From Candidatus Tepidiaquacellales bacterium OLB4/UTCHB1 (GTDB taxonomy: Bacteria; Bacteroidota; Ignavibacteria; Tepidaquicellales; Tepidaquicellaceae): DNA of 64,000 bases. Below are positions 18,421 through 28,112 of this stretch, one piece after another (position 1 is the first letter of the stretch; the number at the start of each line of letters is the position of its first letter). The stretch covers positions 124,001-188,000 of the forward strand of contig MWSW01000010.1 of the NCBI GenBank assembly GCA_002050165.1, given 5' to 3'. The notes beneath the pieces were generated by a model that did not search any database, had not been told where the DNA came from, and saw nothing but the letters and a program-made list of their open reading frames with translations. The translations under genes and the position numbers were made by a program.

Positions 18421-20268
18421 ATGTCAAAAAAGAAAACTACTTCAGTTGCAGTAAAGCAATTTTCAGTTGAACAATTTTTTTCAATCCGGTCAATTTACGG
18501 ATTTAAGTTATCTCACGATAGCAAAACTGTTTTTTACATTACCAACACGACCGGTACTCCTCAGATATGGTCAGTCCCGATTATTGGCGGGGCGCCAAAG
18601 CAAATTTCTGTTTGGAACGATTCCGTAAAAGCAATTTATCAAAATCCAAAATCTCCCGAACTGATTTTCCTGAGTGACTACAACGGGAACGAAAATCTGC
18701 AAATATATAAAATTCCCTCTGACGGCGGTGAAGTTACACACGTGGCAGGCGATAATCAATCGCAAACCATGTTTGTTGGGTTCAATAAAGGCGGTACAAA
18801 AATTCTTTATTCGACAAACCGGAAACTCTCATATAATTTTGAAACATTTGTACACGATTTGAAAACCGGAAAGGAGAAACGTGTTTATGGTTTTGATGAT
18901 CCTACCGCTACTATTGCCGAAGAATGGAGCGATAATTCGAGATACATTACTTTCGTAAAAATGTACGGTAACATTAACACTGACCTTCTGTTGTATGATA
19001 CCACGAGCCGTAAATTAAAGAACATTACCGGACACGATCTTTCGGTTGATACTTTCAATGCGGGGTCTGAATTCGACAATAAAAACAGAGGATTCTACTT
19101 TGTCAGTGATGAGGGGAGGGATTTCAAGGGAATCAAGTATTACGATATAAAGAAGGCTACATCAAACTGGGTTGTAAAACATCACTGGGATGTTGCGAAT
19201 TTCGTGCTGTCGGATGATAACAGTTTCATGATATATACATTAAACCGGAACGGTAACTTGTCCCCTTACATGTTAAATCTAAAGACGGGGAAATCGAGTA
19301 AATTAAACCTTCCGAAAGGTAACTATTCATCTTTAAAGATTACCAAAGACGGAAAAAAACTTGTTTACGTTTTTGAATCGCCATTAAATCCTGCCGATAT
19401 TTTTACTTATGATTTTAAGAGCGGTAAAATAACCCAGTTGACCGATTCGTTGATTGGCGGACTTGGTAAAGAGGGATTTACGGTAGGTAAAGATATTTTC
19501 TATAGAAGTTTTGACGGAAAAAAAATCCATGCGATACTTTATATACCGCGTGGTACAAAGAAAAACGGTTCAAATCCCGCAATTATCTGGCCTCACGGTG
19601 GTCCGGAATGGCAGGAGGTTCACAATTTCTCAAAGTACATTCAGGTATTAACTAATTCCGGTTATATTGTCATTGCGCCAAATTTCAGGGGTAGTACAGG
19701 ATACGGGAAAAAATTTCAGAAACTGATTTACAAAGATTGGGGCGGAGCAGAGTTTAAAGATGTACTCGGAGCGTACGATTATCTTTGCAGTTCCGGTTTT
19801 GTTAACAGAAAGAAAATTGCAGTTGTCGGCGGAAGTTTCGGGGGCTTTATGACGCTTACCTGTGTTACAAAAGCTCCCGAACGCTGGAGATGTGCAGTTG
19901 ATATTTTCGGACCGTCAAACCTGATTACGTTTGTAAATTCTGTCCCGGAACACTGGAAATCAGGTACGGATATACTCGTTGGAAATCCAGTTCGCGATAA
20001 AGGATTGCTTGAGGAAAGGTCACCGATTAATTTTGTTGATAAAATAGAATGCCCGATGTTGGTTATTCAAGGCAGACACGATCCGCGCGTAGTTGAAGCC
20101 GAATCCGGTCAGATAGTGAAAAAACTGAAGTCATCAGGTAAAGATGTAGATTACATTCTGCTTGAGGACGAAGGACATGGCTTCTCAAAAGTCTCAAACC
20201 AGATTAAAGTTTTTAAAGCGAAATTGGAATTCTTAAATAAACATTTAAGATCAAATAAATCAAAATGA
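18421..20268 (+). CDS. S9 family prolyl oligopeptidase-like serine peptidase
   Basis: 615-residue peptidase with an N-terminal beta-propeller (to about residue 345, WD40/TolB-like blades such as DNSRYITFVKMYGN) and a C-terminal alpha/beta hydrolase domain. The catalytic triad reads Ser472 in GGSFGG, Asp554 in GRHDPRV and His586 in EGHGFS. No signal peptide or membrane segment is seen, so it should be cytoplasmic. S9C acylaminoacyl-peptidase-like members share this layout. The stop overlaps the start of the SPOR lipoprotein by 4 nt, and it leads the run ending at 28021. Confidence 0.92.
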   Translation: MSKKKTTSVAVKQFSVEQFFSIRSIYGFKLSHDSKTVFYITNTTGTPQIWSVPIIGGAPKQISVWNDSVKAIYQNPKSPELIFLSDYNGNENLQIYKIPSDGGEVTHVAGDNQSQTMFVGFNKGGTKILYSTNRKLSYNFETFVHDLKTGKEKRVYGFDDPTATIAEEWSDNSRYITFVKMYGNINTDLLLYDTTSRKLKNITGHDLSVDTFNAGSEFDNKNRGFYFVSDEGRDFKGIKYYDIKKATSNWVVKHHWDVANFVLSDDNSFMIYTLNRNGNLSPYMLNLKTGKSSKLNLPKGNYSSLKITKDGKKLVYVFESPLNPADIFTYDFKSGKITQLTDSLIGGLGKEGFTVGKDIFYRSFDGKKIHAILYIPRGTKKNGSNPAIIWPHGGPEWQEVHNFSKYIQVLTNSGYIVIAPNFRGSTGYGKKFQKLIYKDWGGAEFKDVLGAYDYLCSSGFVNRKKIAVVGGSFGGFMTLTCVTKAPERWRCAVDIFGPSNLITFVNSVPEHWKSGTDILVGNPVRDKGLLEERSPINFVDKIECPMLVIQGRHDPRVVEAESGQIVKKLKSSGKDVDYILLEDEGHGFSKVSNQIKVFKAKLEFLNKHLRSNKSK

Positions 20269-20672
20269 AAAATTCATTTGTTAGTACCTCGTTTCTCTTT
20301 ATCGTATTTGTCGTGATGTCAATAGTTGTTCAGTCATGTACAAGCGGTGAGGAGTGGTGTTGTGATGAAGAAATACTTTTACCGCCGGACACTGTCAGGG
20401 TACCGCCGGTAATAATTGAGGAACCGGTAATACCGGTTGACTATAAAGTTACAATTCAAATCGGCGCATTCCGCGATGAAACTTTAGCGAACGCATTTTA
20501 CAGTAAAGCGCAAAATGTTCTCTCGATGCGGGTTGATAAAACGCTCGACCGCAATGACGGATTATTTAAAATTACTGTCGGAGTGTTCGATAAAATTGAT
20601 GCTGCGAATAATTATCTGAGAACCGTGATTAACGCGGGCTATTCAGATGCCTTCGTAAGAGATTTAAAATAA
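20265..20672 (+). CDS. SPOR-domain lipoprotein
   Basis: 135 residues. The signal sequence ends in a lipobox-like VVQSC, so Cys25 is probably lipidated and the protein tethered to the membrane. A short Pro/Val/Glu-rich linker follows. The C-terminal ~75 residues (YKVTIQIGAFRDETLANAFY...) are a SPOR domain, which binds denuded glycan strands of septal peptidoglycan. A role in cell division or envelope remodelling is likely but not specific. It overlaps the upstream peptidase gene (ATGA) and precedes carA by 6 nt. Confidence 0.8.
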   Translation: MKNSFVSTSFLFIVFVVMSIVVQSCTSGEEWCCDEEILLPPDTVRVPPVIIEEPVIPVDYKVTIQIGAFRDETLANAFYSKAQNVLSMRVDKTLDRNDGLFKITVGVFDKIDAANNYLRTVINAGYSDAFVRDLK

Positions 20673-20678
20673 TTCCGG

Positions 20679-21767
20679 TTGTCAAAGGGAAAGCTGGTAT
20701 TAGAAAACGGAATGATTTTTTCAGGTGAACTCTTCGGTGCGGAGGGTAACGCTTGGGGGGAAATTGTGTTCAATACGGCTCTTTGCGGATACGAAGAAAT
20801 TCTCACCGATCCTTCTTACTACGGTCAGGTCGTTATGATGACATATCCGCTAATTGGAAATTATGGCGTAAATTACAACGATGCCGAATCCGATAAAGTG
20901 CAGGCTAACGGTTTTATCGTCGGAAATTATGAAGATGACTGGTGCAATTTCGAAGGGATAGATTCATTAAGTGATTATCTGAAGAAATCCGGAGTAACCG
21001 GTATTTCCGGTATTGATACAAGACAACTTACAAAGATTGTAAGGTCAGAGGGGGCAATGCGATGTTACATTACAAATGAAAATCTTTCAGTGCAGGATGT
21101 TATGAAACGGATTAGAAATATTCCAACTATGACCGGTACAGATCTCGCAGGTAAAGTAACTGTAACAAAGCGTTATGAACTTCATGGGAAAAACCGTTTC
21201 AGGGTAGCAGTTTATGACTTCGGAATAAAGAAGAATATTATACGGGAATTCCATCGTTACGGTTTTAATATGATGGTGTTCCCCGCAACTACAGGATACA
21301 GGGAAATTCTCGATTACAAACCTGACGGTATATTCCTGTCAAATGGTCCGGGAGATCCGGCTGCTGTTGGATATGCAATTGAAAATATTTCAAAACTTAT
21401 ACCTTCGGGAATACCAATGTTTGGAATCTGCCTCGGACATCAATTGATTTCATTGGCTTTAAATGCGAAGACTTATAAATTGAAATTCGGACACCGAGGT
21501 GCGAATCATCCGGTTAGAAATCAGCTGACAAATAGAATTGAAATCACTTCTCAAAACCATGGCTTTGCAGTTGACGAGAGTACCTTGAACAGGGATGAGG
21601 TTGAGGTTACTCATACAAATTTATACGACGGTACAAATGAAGGGATCAGTCACAGGCGGTATCCGGTTTTTTCAGTTCAATACCACCCTGAATCAGCACC
21701 GGGTCCTAATGACAGCAAATACTTGTTTGATGAGTTTTACAAGATAATAGAAGAGAACAAAAATTAA
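20679..21767 (+). CDS. carA: carbamoyl-phosphate synthase small subunit (glutaminase)
   Basis: Hydrolyses glutamine and channels ammonia to the large subunit for carbamoyl phosphate, feeding pyrimidine and arginine synthesis. The 362 residues have the N-terminal CPSase domain and a class I amidotransferase domain with nucleophile Cys251 in GICLGHQL and the YHPESAPG histidine/glutamate. The TTG start at 20679 is chosen because family members begin with this LVLENG strand; the first ATG (residue 12) would cut into it. carB is not in the window. Confidence 0.96.
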   Translation: MSKGKLVLENGMIFSGELFGAEGNAWGEIVFNTALCGYEEILTDPSYYGQVVMMTYPLIGNYGVNYNDAESDKVQANGFIVGNYEDDWCNFEGIDSLSDYLKKSGVTGISGIDTRQLTKIVRSEGAMRCYITNENLSVQDVMKRIRNIPTMTGTDLAGKVTVTKRYELHGKNRFRVAVYDFGIKKNIIREFHRYGFNMMVFPATTGYREILDYKPDGIFLSNGPGDPAAVGYAIENISKLIPSGIPMFGICLGHQLISLALNAKTYKLKFGHRGANHPVRNQLTNRIEITSQNHGFAVDESTLNRDEVEVTHTNLYDGTNEGISHRRYPVFSVQYHPESAPGPNDSKYLFDEFYKIIEENKN

Positions 21768-21770
21768 TTA

Positions 21771-22655
21771 ATGGATGAAAGTAAAATAATTAACGGGAAG
21801 GAAATTTCCGACATCATCAAGGCGGAGGTTAAGCGCGAAACCGAAGAACTTAAAGCGGCAACCGGAATTACTCCCGGACTTGCATTCATACTAATTGGCG
21901 ATGACCCTGCATCGGAAGTTTACGTCAGGAGCAAAGGTAAAGCATGTGACTCGCTTGGATTTTATTCAGTTACAGAAAAACTTCAATCAAACGTGTCTGA
22001 AATTGAAGTGCTGGACCTGATACAAAGATTTAATGATGATAATAATATCCACGGGATACTTGTTCAGTTACCATTACCGCGCCATATCAACGAGGAAAAA
22101 GTTATAGAAGCAATTGATTACCGCAAGGACGTAGATGGATTTCATCCGGTTAATTTCGGGCGTCTGGTGATTGGTTCAAGCTCATATATTCCCTGTACAC
22201 CTTATGGAATCGTAGAACTATTAAAGCGTAGCAAAGTAAACACCAACGGCGCAAATGCAGTTGTAATCGGCAGAAGCAATATTGTCGGAAAACCAATTGC
22301 AAATCTTATGTTACGGAAAGAGATAAACTCAACCGTCAGTATTTGCCATAGTGCAACCAACGATTTACGGGATTTTACTTTAAATGCGGATATAATAATT
22401 GTTGCAATGGGGAAGGCGGAATTTATCAAGTCCGATATGATTAAAGAAGGATCTGTTGTAATTGATGTGGGAATTAACCGGGTTGACGATACTTCGAAGC
22501 AACGCGGGTACAGGTTAACCGGCGATGTTGATTTCAACAGCTGTTTTGAAAAAGTATCAAAAATTACACCGGTTCCGGGTGGAGTTGGTCCGATGACAAT
22601 TGCAATGCTTATGAAAAATACGCTCGATTCAGCAAAGGGAAAAATTTACCGATGA
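21771..22655 (+). CDS. folD: bifunctional methylenetetrahydrofolate dehydrogenase/cyclohydrolase
   Basis: Interconverts 5,10-methylene-THF and 10-formyl-THF in cytosolic one-carbon metabolism. The 294 residues fit the family. Recognisable motifs are YVRSKGKACDSLGF with the catalytic Lys, VQLPLPRHINEEKV, DVDGFHPVN, the Rossmann GRSNIVGKP and PVPGGVGPMTIAML. It starts 3 nt after carA, and its TGA overlaps the prmA ATG. Confidence 0.97.
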   Translation: MDESKIINGKEISDIIKAEVKRETEELKAATGITPGLAFILIGDDPASEVYVRSKGKACDSLGFYSVTEKLQSNVSEIEVLDLIQRFNDDNNIHGILVQLPLPRHINEEKVIEAIDYRKDVDGFHPVNFGRLVIGSSSYIPCTPYGIVELLKRSKVNTNGANAVVIGRSNIVGKPIANLMLRKEINSTVSICHSATNDLRDFTLNADIIIVAMGKAEFIKSDMIKEGSVVIDVGINRVDDTSKQRGYRLTGDVDFNSCFEKVSKITPVPGGVGPMTIAMLMKNTLDSAKGKIYR

Positions 22656-23497
22656 ACTATTTTGAGGTCAGGGTAAAGTTCAATCGGAAGAATAGGGAGC
22701 AGATAGAAAGTCTGCTCTTTTTAAATGGTGTTACTAATATCCTTGAGGAAGGAAGCGAGTTCATTACTTATTTTGAATCATCCGCCGGATGGAAAACTGA
22801 GGAATTGAAAAGTAATCTTTTATCCGTATTATCATTATCTCCTGATGATTTTATCGTTGCCGAACTCGAAGAAAAAAACTGGAATCAGGAATGGGAGAAA
22901 ACAATTGAACCGGTTCATATATCGGATAAAATTATTGTTTATCCTTCATGGAAATCGGATGAGGTGAAAACTGAACCCGGAAAGGTACTGATTGAAATTA
23001 ATCCTAAAATGTCATTTGGTACTGGACACAATGAAACGACGCAGTTAATGCTTGAGATGATTGCAAAAAATATAACTGGTACTGAGAAGAAAATGCTCGA
23101 CTATGGTTGCGGGACTGCTGTACTTTCAATTGCCTGTGCTAAGTTAGGGGTTAGTGAAGCGATTGCAATTGATAATGATCCAGATGCCATTGAAAATGCA
23201 AATGAATATGTTACGGTGAACAATGTTGCGGAAATTGTTCAGGTGAGATTTTCAAACATTCAAAGTCTGGATGAATCCGGGTTTGATATTATCTGCGCTA
23301 ATATTATCCGTTCGGTAATTGTAGATACTTTCGATCTGATTCACGCGAAACTGAATTCCGGCGGGAAACTTTTACTGTCGGGAATTTTACATCAGGAATG
23401 GGGACCTATTGTTTCCTTATTGATGAAAAATTATTACTCGCCGGTAGTGATAAATTCAAAAGCGGAATGGCTTGGTATTTATGCAAGAAAAAAGTAG
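22652..23497 (+). CDS. prmA: ribosomal protein L11 methyltransferase
   Basis: SAM-dependent enzyme that methylates ribosomal protein L11. Of its 281 residues, the N-terminal substrate-recognition domain covers ~1-95. The catalytic domain carries FGTGHNETTQLML, the SAM loop MLDYGCGTAVLSIACAK, AIDNDPDAIENA and the catalytic CANI motif. The 4-nt overlap with folD and the overlap into ppx indicate translational coupling. Confidence 0.94.
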   Translation: MNYFEVRVKFNRKNREQIESLLFLNGVTNILEEGSEFITYFESSAGWKTEELKSNLLSVLSLSPDDFIVAELEEKNWNQEWEKTIEPVHISDKIIVYPSWKSDEVKTEPGKVLIEINPKMSFGTGHNETTQLMLEMIAKNITGTEKKMLDYGCGTAVLSIACAKLGVSEAIAIDNDPDAIENANEYVTVNNVAEIVQVRFSNIQSLDESGFDIICANIIRSVIVDTFDLIHAKLNSGGKLLLSGILHQEWGPIVSLLMKNYYSPVVINSKAEWLGIYARKK

Positions 23498-24401
23498 CAG
23501 AATTGCAGTTATTGACATAGGGACGAATACCTGTATTTTATTAATTGCAGAACTTGTAAACGGTAAGACAGTTACGGTGTTTGAAACTTTTGACACGCCG
23601 AGACTTGGTGAAGGGCTTGAAGTAAGCGGTGAAATTTCAAAAGAAGCAACTGCCAGAGTTTCCAAAACGTTGAGAAATTTTGAAACCTTATCAAGAAAAT
23701 ATAACTGCGACAGGATATTTGCTTTCGGGACTTACACACTTCGCAATGCACGTAACAGTAAGCAGGTTATATCAGACCTTAACCAAAAATTTGATTCAGG
23801 GATTGAAATAATTTCCACTGAAATGGAAGCAAGGTGTTCGTACTACGGGGCTACATTTGATTTCCCGTTTTCGCATGACTATGCTGTAATAGATATCGGT
23901 GGCGGGAGCACCGAATTTGGTTATTTATTCGATGATTTGTTTTACTATAAAAGCTTAAATATCGGGGCTGTTACATTAAAGGATAAATTTTTCAGCGACG
24001 GGAAGTTCGGAAGAGAGAAAGTTAAACAGGCTGTAGATTTACTCAATGATGAATTTATGAAAATTAATTTTCTAAACCTTTACAACAAAGATCTCATAGG
24101 GGTTGCAGGTACACCGGTTACTTACTATGCTTTGATTAACAACATGAAAAATTTCAAGGAAGATAAAATTCACGGGAAAACTTTAGAGACCTTTCAAATT
24201 TCATCAATGATAAATATCTTATCGAAAAAGGATACAACACAAATAAGAACTATGGGTGATTTCATGAAAGGTCGTGCAGATATAATTGTACCGGGTGGAT
24301 TAATTCTCAATGAATTTATGAAATATTTCGGATTCAATGAAATAAAAATTTCTACTAAAGGTTTACGATACGGGGTTTTCTTTTATCTGTTAAAAAATTA
24401 A
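23481..24401 (+). CDS. ppx: Ppx/GppA family exopolyphosphatase
   Basis: Member of the ASKHA-fold phosphatases that remove terminal phosphate from polyphosphate or hydrolyse pppGpp. The 306 residues show the phosphate loops IAVIDIGTNTCILLIA and VIDIGGGSTEFGY. It is the short form, with only the two ASKHA domains and no helical HD-like extension, as in many Bacteroidota. I choose the ATG at 23481 over the TTG at 23472; it still overlaps prmA by 17 nt. Which of the two substrates it uses is not decided by sequence. Confidence 0.9.
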   Translation: MQEKSSRIAVIDIGTNTCILLIAELVNGKTVTVFETFDTPRLGEGLEVSGEISKEATARVSKTLRNFETLSRKYNCDRIFAFGTYTLRNARNSKQVISDLNQKFDSGIEIISTEMEARCSYYGATFDFPFSHDYAVIDIGGGSTEFGYLFDDLFYYKSLNIGAVTLKDKFFSDGKFGREKVKQAVDLLNDEFMKINFLNLYNKDLIGVAGTPVTYYALINNMKNFKEDKIHGKTLETFQISSMINILSKKDTTQIRTMGDFMKGRADIIVPGGLILNEFMKYFGFNEIKISTKGLRYGVFFYLLKN

Positions 24402-24402
24402 C

Positions 24403-25677
24403 ATGAAATATTATAGACAATATTCGGATTGGATAAAAAATCATCTTGCCGGAATAGGGCTGGATAATTTTTGGGTTAATTTTTTTGCGACCGTTATTGA
24501 TTTAATATTGCTGGTAATTATTTGCGTGTTGACTTTTCACCTGACGAAGCTCTTGTTCATTCAGGGGTTGAAAAAGTTAGCAGATAAACTGAAGATACCG
24601 GGCAGAGAAGAGTTCAGGACTAAAAAAGTAATCGTTCCTTTAGCTCACATTACTCCCGCTTTTGTTATAAAAGCTTTCATTCCTGAAGTCTTTGAATCAT
24701 CGCCTGGCTATATTTCGTTTTTCAGCGGGCTTACTGATTTATATATCATTATATCCGTAACGGTAGTTCTTGGAAGGTTTATTTCTGCAGTTAGCGCTGG
24801 TCTCAATAAACTTCCGGTATTCCGCGATAAACCGGTGAAAAGTTATTCACAGCTTATCGTTATTATTATCTGGCTTATCGCGGTTGTTTTGGTATTTTCA
24901 GTGATACTTAATAAATCGCCGATATATCTGCTTGGTGCATTGGGAGCAATGACTGCCGTGCTATTACTCGTGTTCAAAGATACACTGCTCGGATTTGTCG
25001 CCAGTATTCAAATTTCTGCCTATGATATGATGAAACCCGGCGACTGGATAACCATGCCGAAACACGATGCCGATGGCGATGTAATATCAATAAACCTTAA
25101 TACGGTTGTAGTCAGAAATTTTGATAAGACAATCGTTATGATTCCAACTTACGCCTTTATTTCCGAGTCATTTAGAAATTGGCGTGGAATGGTTGATTCG
25201 AAAGGTAGAAGGATTAAAAGATCTTTGTATGTGAATGTTAATAGTATTAAATTCTGCACGAAGGAGATGTTGATTAAATTCAGGGAGTACGAACTGATAC
25301 GCGAATATATTCAAATCCGTGAAAAAGAAATTGACGAGTTCAATGAGGAGCGAAACATTAATAAAAGTGAACTAATCAACGGGCGCAACCTGACCAACGT
25401 CGGGATTTTCAGGAAGTATATAGAAGCTTATCTGAGAAATAACCCGGATATCCGGCAGGAGAAAGGCTATTCATTGATAGTACGGCAACTTGAACCGACT
25501 GAGAAAGGTTTGCCTCTCGAAATTTATGCGTTTACTAATACGACCGACTGGGTTATTTACGAAGCGATTCAGTCCGATATATTTGATCACTTACTTTCAT
25601 CTGCAAAGAATTTTGGTCTGACTTTATTCCAAAGTCCGACCGGCGCAGATATTCGGGCGTTAAAGGAAAAAGAATGA
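24403..25677 (+). CDS. MscS family mechanosensitive channel (YbdG-like)
   Basis: 424-residue integral membrane protein with about five N-terminal helices and a pore-lining helix followed by a beta domain. The hallmark region LGAMTAVLLLVFKDTLLGFVAS corresponds to MscS TM3, and MMKPGDWIT to the start of the beta domain. The rest is a cytoplasmic cage with a long helical insert (~residues 290-345), as in YbdG-type channels. It likely protects against osmotic downshift. One base separates it from ppx, and it overlaps the cupin gene by 4 nt. Confidence 0.88.
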   Translation: MKYYRQYSDWIKNHLAGIGLDNFWVNFFATVIDLILLVIICVLTFHLTKLLFIQGLKKLADKLKIPGREEFRTKKVIVPLAHITPAFVIKAFIPEVFESSPGYISFFSGLTDLYIIISVTVVLGRFISAVSAGLNKLPVFRDKPVKSYSQLIVIIIWLIAVVLVFSVILNKSPIYLLGALGAMTAVLLLVFKDTLLGFVASIQISAYDMMKPGDWITMPKHDADGDVISINLNTVVVRNFDKTIVMIPTYAFISESFRNWRGMVDSKGRRIKRSLYVNVNSIKFCTKEMLIKFREYELIREYIQIREKEIDEFNEERNINKSELINGRNLTNVGIFRKYIEAYLRNNPDIRQEKGYSLIVRQLEPTEKGLPLEIYAFTNTTDWVIYEAIQSDIFDHLLSSAKNFGLTLFQSPTGADIRALKEKE

Positions 25678-25997
25678 TAGTTAATAATATTTTCGAGAAC
25701 TTGAGCGACCTTGACTTATCTGATGAGTATATAGAGAAAATATTTGAAGGTGAAAATGTGTATGTAGAGCGAATAGTTTCAAAAGCTCACTGCACAAAAC
25801 CCGGAGAATGGCTTAAGCAGGAATTGAACGAGTGGGTAATTGTACTGAGTGGTAGAGCAGTTCTTTCATTCGAAGGTGAGCCGGACGTGAAATTAAAATC
25901 AGGGGATTACATTTTCATTCCGGCACATAAATTACACAGGGTAAAAGAAACTTCGAGTGAACCGAATTGTGTGTGGCTGACTTTTTTCTTTAAATGA
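25674..25997 (+). CDS. small cupin-domain protein
   Basis: 107 residues forming a single cupin barrel (ELNEWVIVLSGRAVLSFEG, then LKSGDYIFIPAHKLHRV). The His in PAHKLHRV is in the second cupin motif. The usual HxH of the first motif is reduced (HCTKPGEWL), so metal binding is uncertain. Similar stand-alone cupins are annotated as putative sugar or phosphomannose-isomerase-like proteins without known function. The start overlaps the mscS-like gene (ATGA). Confidence 0.8.
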   Translation: MIVNNIFENLSDLDLSDEYIEKIFEGENVYVERIVSKAHCTKPGEWLKQELNEWVIVLSGRAVLSFEGEPDVKLKSGDYIFIPAHKLHRVKETSSEPNCVWLTFFFK

Positions 25998-26008
25998 AAA
26001 TTTTTTAA

Positions 26009-26509
26009 ATGAGCAGAAACGCAGACTACTGGATTGAACGATTTAATATGTTACCGCATCCGGAAGGCGGTTATTTTAAGGAAGTTTACAGAAGCCGGGA
26101 ATTTGTGCAAAGGGAGCATTTACCTGAGAGGTATGACGGCGAAAGAAATTTTGTAACGAGCATTTATTTTCTGTTGGATAAAACACAAACCTCGAAGTTT
26201 CATCGCTTGAAATCTGATGAGATTTGGTATCATCTTGATGGTAACGGTGCTCTTGTTCATATCATATATCCTGACGGAAAGAGAAACACGATTAAGTTAG
26301 GTTATGATTACGATAAGGGTGAACACCTGCAAGCTGTAATACCAATGGGCTCCTGGTTTGGAGCTGAGGTAACCGATAAAGCAGGTTACTGTCTTGTTGG
26401 TTGCGCCGTTGCACCGGGTTTTAATTTCAATGATTTCGAACTGGCGAAAAGGGAAAATCTTTTAAATGAATTTCCCGATTACGCCGATATTATAAATAAA
26501 TTAACATAA
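26009..26509 (+). CDS. DUF985 (cupin_5) family protein
   Basis: 166 residues matching the DUF985 cupin-like family. It opens with WIERFNMLPHPEGGYFKEVYRS and has TSIYFLLDKTQTSKFHRLKSDEIWYHLDG and GSWFGAEV...GCAVAPGFNFNDFELA. Structures of relatives show a cupin barrel; the substrate is unknown. It follows the small cupin by 11 nt, giving two unrelated cupin genes in tandem. Confidence 0.88.
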   Translation: MSRNADYWIERFNMLPHPEGGYFKEVYRSREFVQREHLPERYDGERNFVTSIYFLLDKTQTSKFHRLKSDEIWYHLDGNGALVHIIYPDGKRNTIKLGYDYDKGEHLQAVIPMGSWFGAEVTDKAGYCLVGCAVAPGFNFNDFELAKRENLLNEFPDYADIINKLT

Positions 26510-26519
26510 GGAAAAGCTC

Positions 26520-27590
26520 ATGTTCAACGAATCAAAGGACAGTTCAACTGCAGGTCTTATCCGGTTATGTATCGGTTACTTTACTTTTTATGTATTAACC
26601 GGCGTTCTGGTGAAGTATTTTCAGGGTTCAAAGGAATTAGGGTTACCTGATTTCAGTGGAATCGAATATCTAGTGTACAGCACCCTCGGCGGTACGGCAT
26701 TCGCCCTTAGCATTGTTTTTGCGCTTAAGTGGTACAGGTTTGAGAGCGAAAGTTATATCAACATTGGTCCGCTGAAACTTCCGAGAGAAGTGTATTACAT
26801 TATACCTTCGGGTATTTGTACTGCGGTTGTTATCCCGACAACGACTTTACTTTATTCACTACCAATTTCCGTAATGGTTGCAATGGTTATTATGCGGGGT
26901 AGCGTTATCGTGATTAGCAGGGTCGTTGATGCAATTCAAATTAAACAGGGTCTACTGAAAAAGAAAGTGTATCTTGAAGAAAATCTCGCAGTGGTTTTTG
27001 CAATACTTGGAGTATCAACTAACTTGTTTTTTGTAGGAGAAGGAGAATTTGAATTCGTTGGAAATTTTGCAGCGATGGCGATTTTGATTTCTTACATTTT
27101 AGCTTATTCATTGCGAATATATATTATGAATTATTACAAGAACACAAGGACTTCCAAAGTCAAACAGGACAACAAAGCTTTTTTCGGACTCGAACAAATC
27201 TTTGCAACCTTAACGATGTTGCTTGTATTTCTCGGATTAATATATTTTGCCGGCTCTGAGAATGGCGTTACATTCCAGTTCAGGGAGACGGTGACAAACG
27301 CGCGTTCTGATTGGTTCTGGGCGGTACTTGCGGGAGTACCGTTCGGTGCGGTGGCATTCTTTTCTGTTTTTATTTTTATGTATAAAGGGAGAACGGCAAC
27401 TTTCGCCGGACTCGTTAACAGGCTTACTTCACTACTGGCGGGGACTACCGCAACTTTGATATTTGCATTTTTCATTAGTGGCAAGTATCCGGATAAATCG
27501 GAATGGCTATCTCTTATCTTTATTTTAGTCGCGGTCGGTTTCATAACGCGGGCTGAAAAGAAACGAATTAAAGAACTCCAGTTAAACTAA
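26520..27590 (+). CDS. DMT/EamA-like multi-pass membrane transporter
   Basis: 356 residues with about ten hydrophobic segments and short loops, the size and layout of drug/metabolite transporters. The segment LPISVMVAMVIMRGSVIVISR resembles the fourth helix of EamA repeats, and the C-terminal GLVNRLTSLLAGTTATLIF the second repeat. A Shine-Dalgarno-like AAGGA precedes the ATG. Substrate unknown; family membership is a moderate-confidence call. Confidence 0.65.
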   Translation: MFNESKDSSTAGLIRLCIGYFTFYVLTGVLVKYFQGSKELGLPDFSGIEYLVYSTLGGTAFALSIVFALKWYRFESESYINIGPLKLPREVYYIIPSGICTAVVIPTTTLLYSLPISVMVAMVIMRGSVIVISRVVDAIQIKQGLLKKKVYLEENLAVVFAILGVSTNLFFVGEGEFEFVGNFAAMAILISYILAYSLRIYIMNYYKNTRTSKVKQDNKAFFGLEQIFATLTMLLVFLGLIYFAGSENGVTFQFRETVTNARSDWFWAVLAGVPFGAVAFFSVFIFMYKGRTATFAGLVNRLTSLLAGTTATLIFAFFISGKYPDKSEWLSLIFILVAVGFITRAEKKRIKELQLN

Positions 27591-27601
27591 AATCACATTA
27601 C

Positions 27602-28021
27602 ATGAAAGTTGAAGTAAAACTTTTGGAAAAAATGAAACTTGCCGGAAGTAACGAAAACGGTAAGGTAACTTATTTTGATGCTTATTCAACTTCGGGTGGC
27701 GATGCCGAATATGCGTCCCCGATGGAAGTACTTTTGCAATCGCTCGCAGGATGTACCGCAATGGATGTTTTAAGCATTATCCGGAAAAAACGTAAAAGCA
27801 TATCCGCTTTTAAAATTTATGTTGATGCGGTTCAGTCGGAAGAACATCCGAGAGTGTTCACGAAAATACACCTCATGTATGAGCTTGTCAGCGAAGACGC
27901 ACAGATTGAAGATCTCGACCGTGCGATTGACTTATCAATGGAAAAATACTGCAGTGTTTCGCGAATGTTGAAAAATGGCGGCGTAAAGGTAACATGGGCT
28001 TCAGTTCTGAAAGGTGAATGA
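27602..28021 (+). CDS. OsmC/Ohr family protein
   Basis: 139 residues of the OsmC fold, related to thiol peroxidases against organic hydroperoxides. The central helix reads MEVLLQSLAGCTAMDVLSII with the first family cysteine. The second is in MEKYCSVSRMLKNGG. Both cysteines that form the reactive pair are therefore present. It is the last gene before the terminator at 28047. Confidence 0.9.
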   Translation: MKVEVKLLEKMKLAGSNENGKVTYFDAYSTSGGDAEYASPMEVLLQSLAGCTAMDVLSIIRKKRKSISAFKIYVDAVQSEEHPRVFTKIHLMYELVSEDAQIEDLDRAIDLSMEKYCSVSRMLKNGGVKVTWASVLKGE

Positions 28022-28046
28022 AAATTTTTATTACATTTGAAAAACT

Positions 28047-28073
28047 AAACCCTGCTAAGCCGCAGGGTTTTTT
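28047..28073 (+). terminator. intrinsic terminator after the osmC-like gene
   Basis: AAACCCTGC (28047-28055) pairs perfectly with GCAGGGTTT (28062-28070) around a 6-nt loop, followed by TTT. It closes the 11-gene + strand run. The A tract on the left is too weak for clear use by the convergent carbonic anhydrase gene. Confidence 0.85.
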
Positions 28074-28112
28074 GTTGACTTATTTCGTTAATTCGAACGT
28101 ACAGTGGATAAT

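Noticed and set aside
27134-27544. 136-codon frame antisense to the DMT-like transporter gene
   Set aside because: It mirrors hydrophobic codons of the transporter and lacks any motif or upstream signal.
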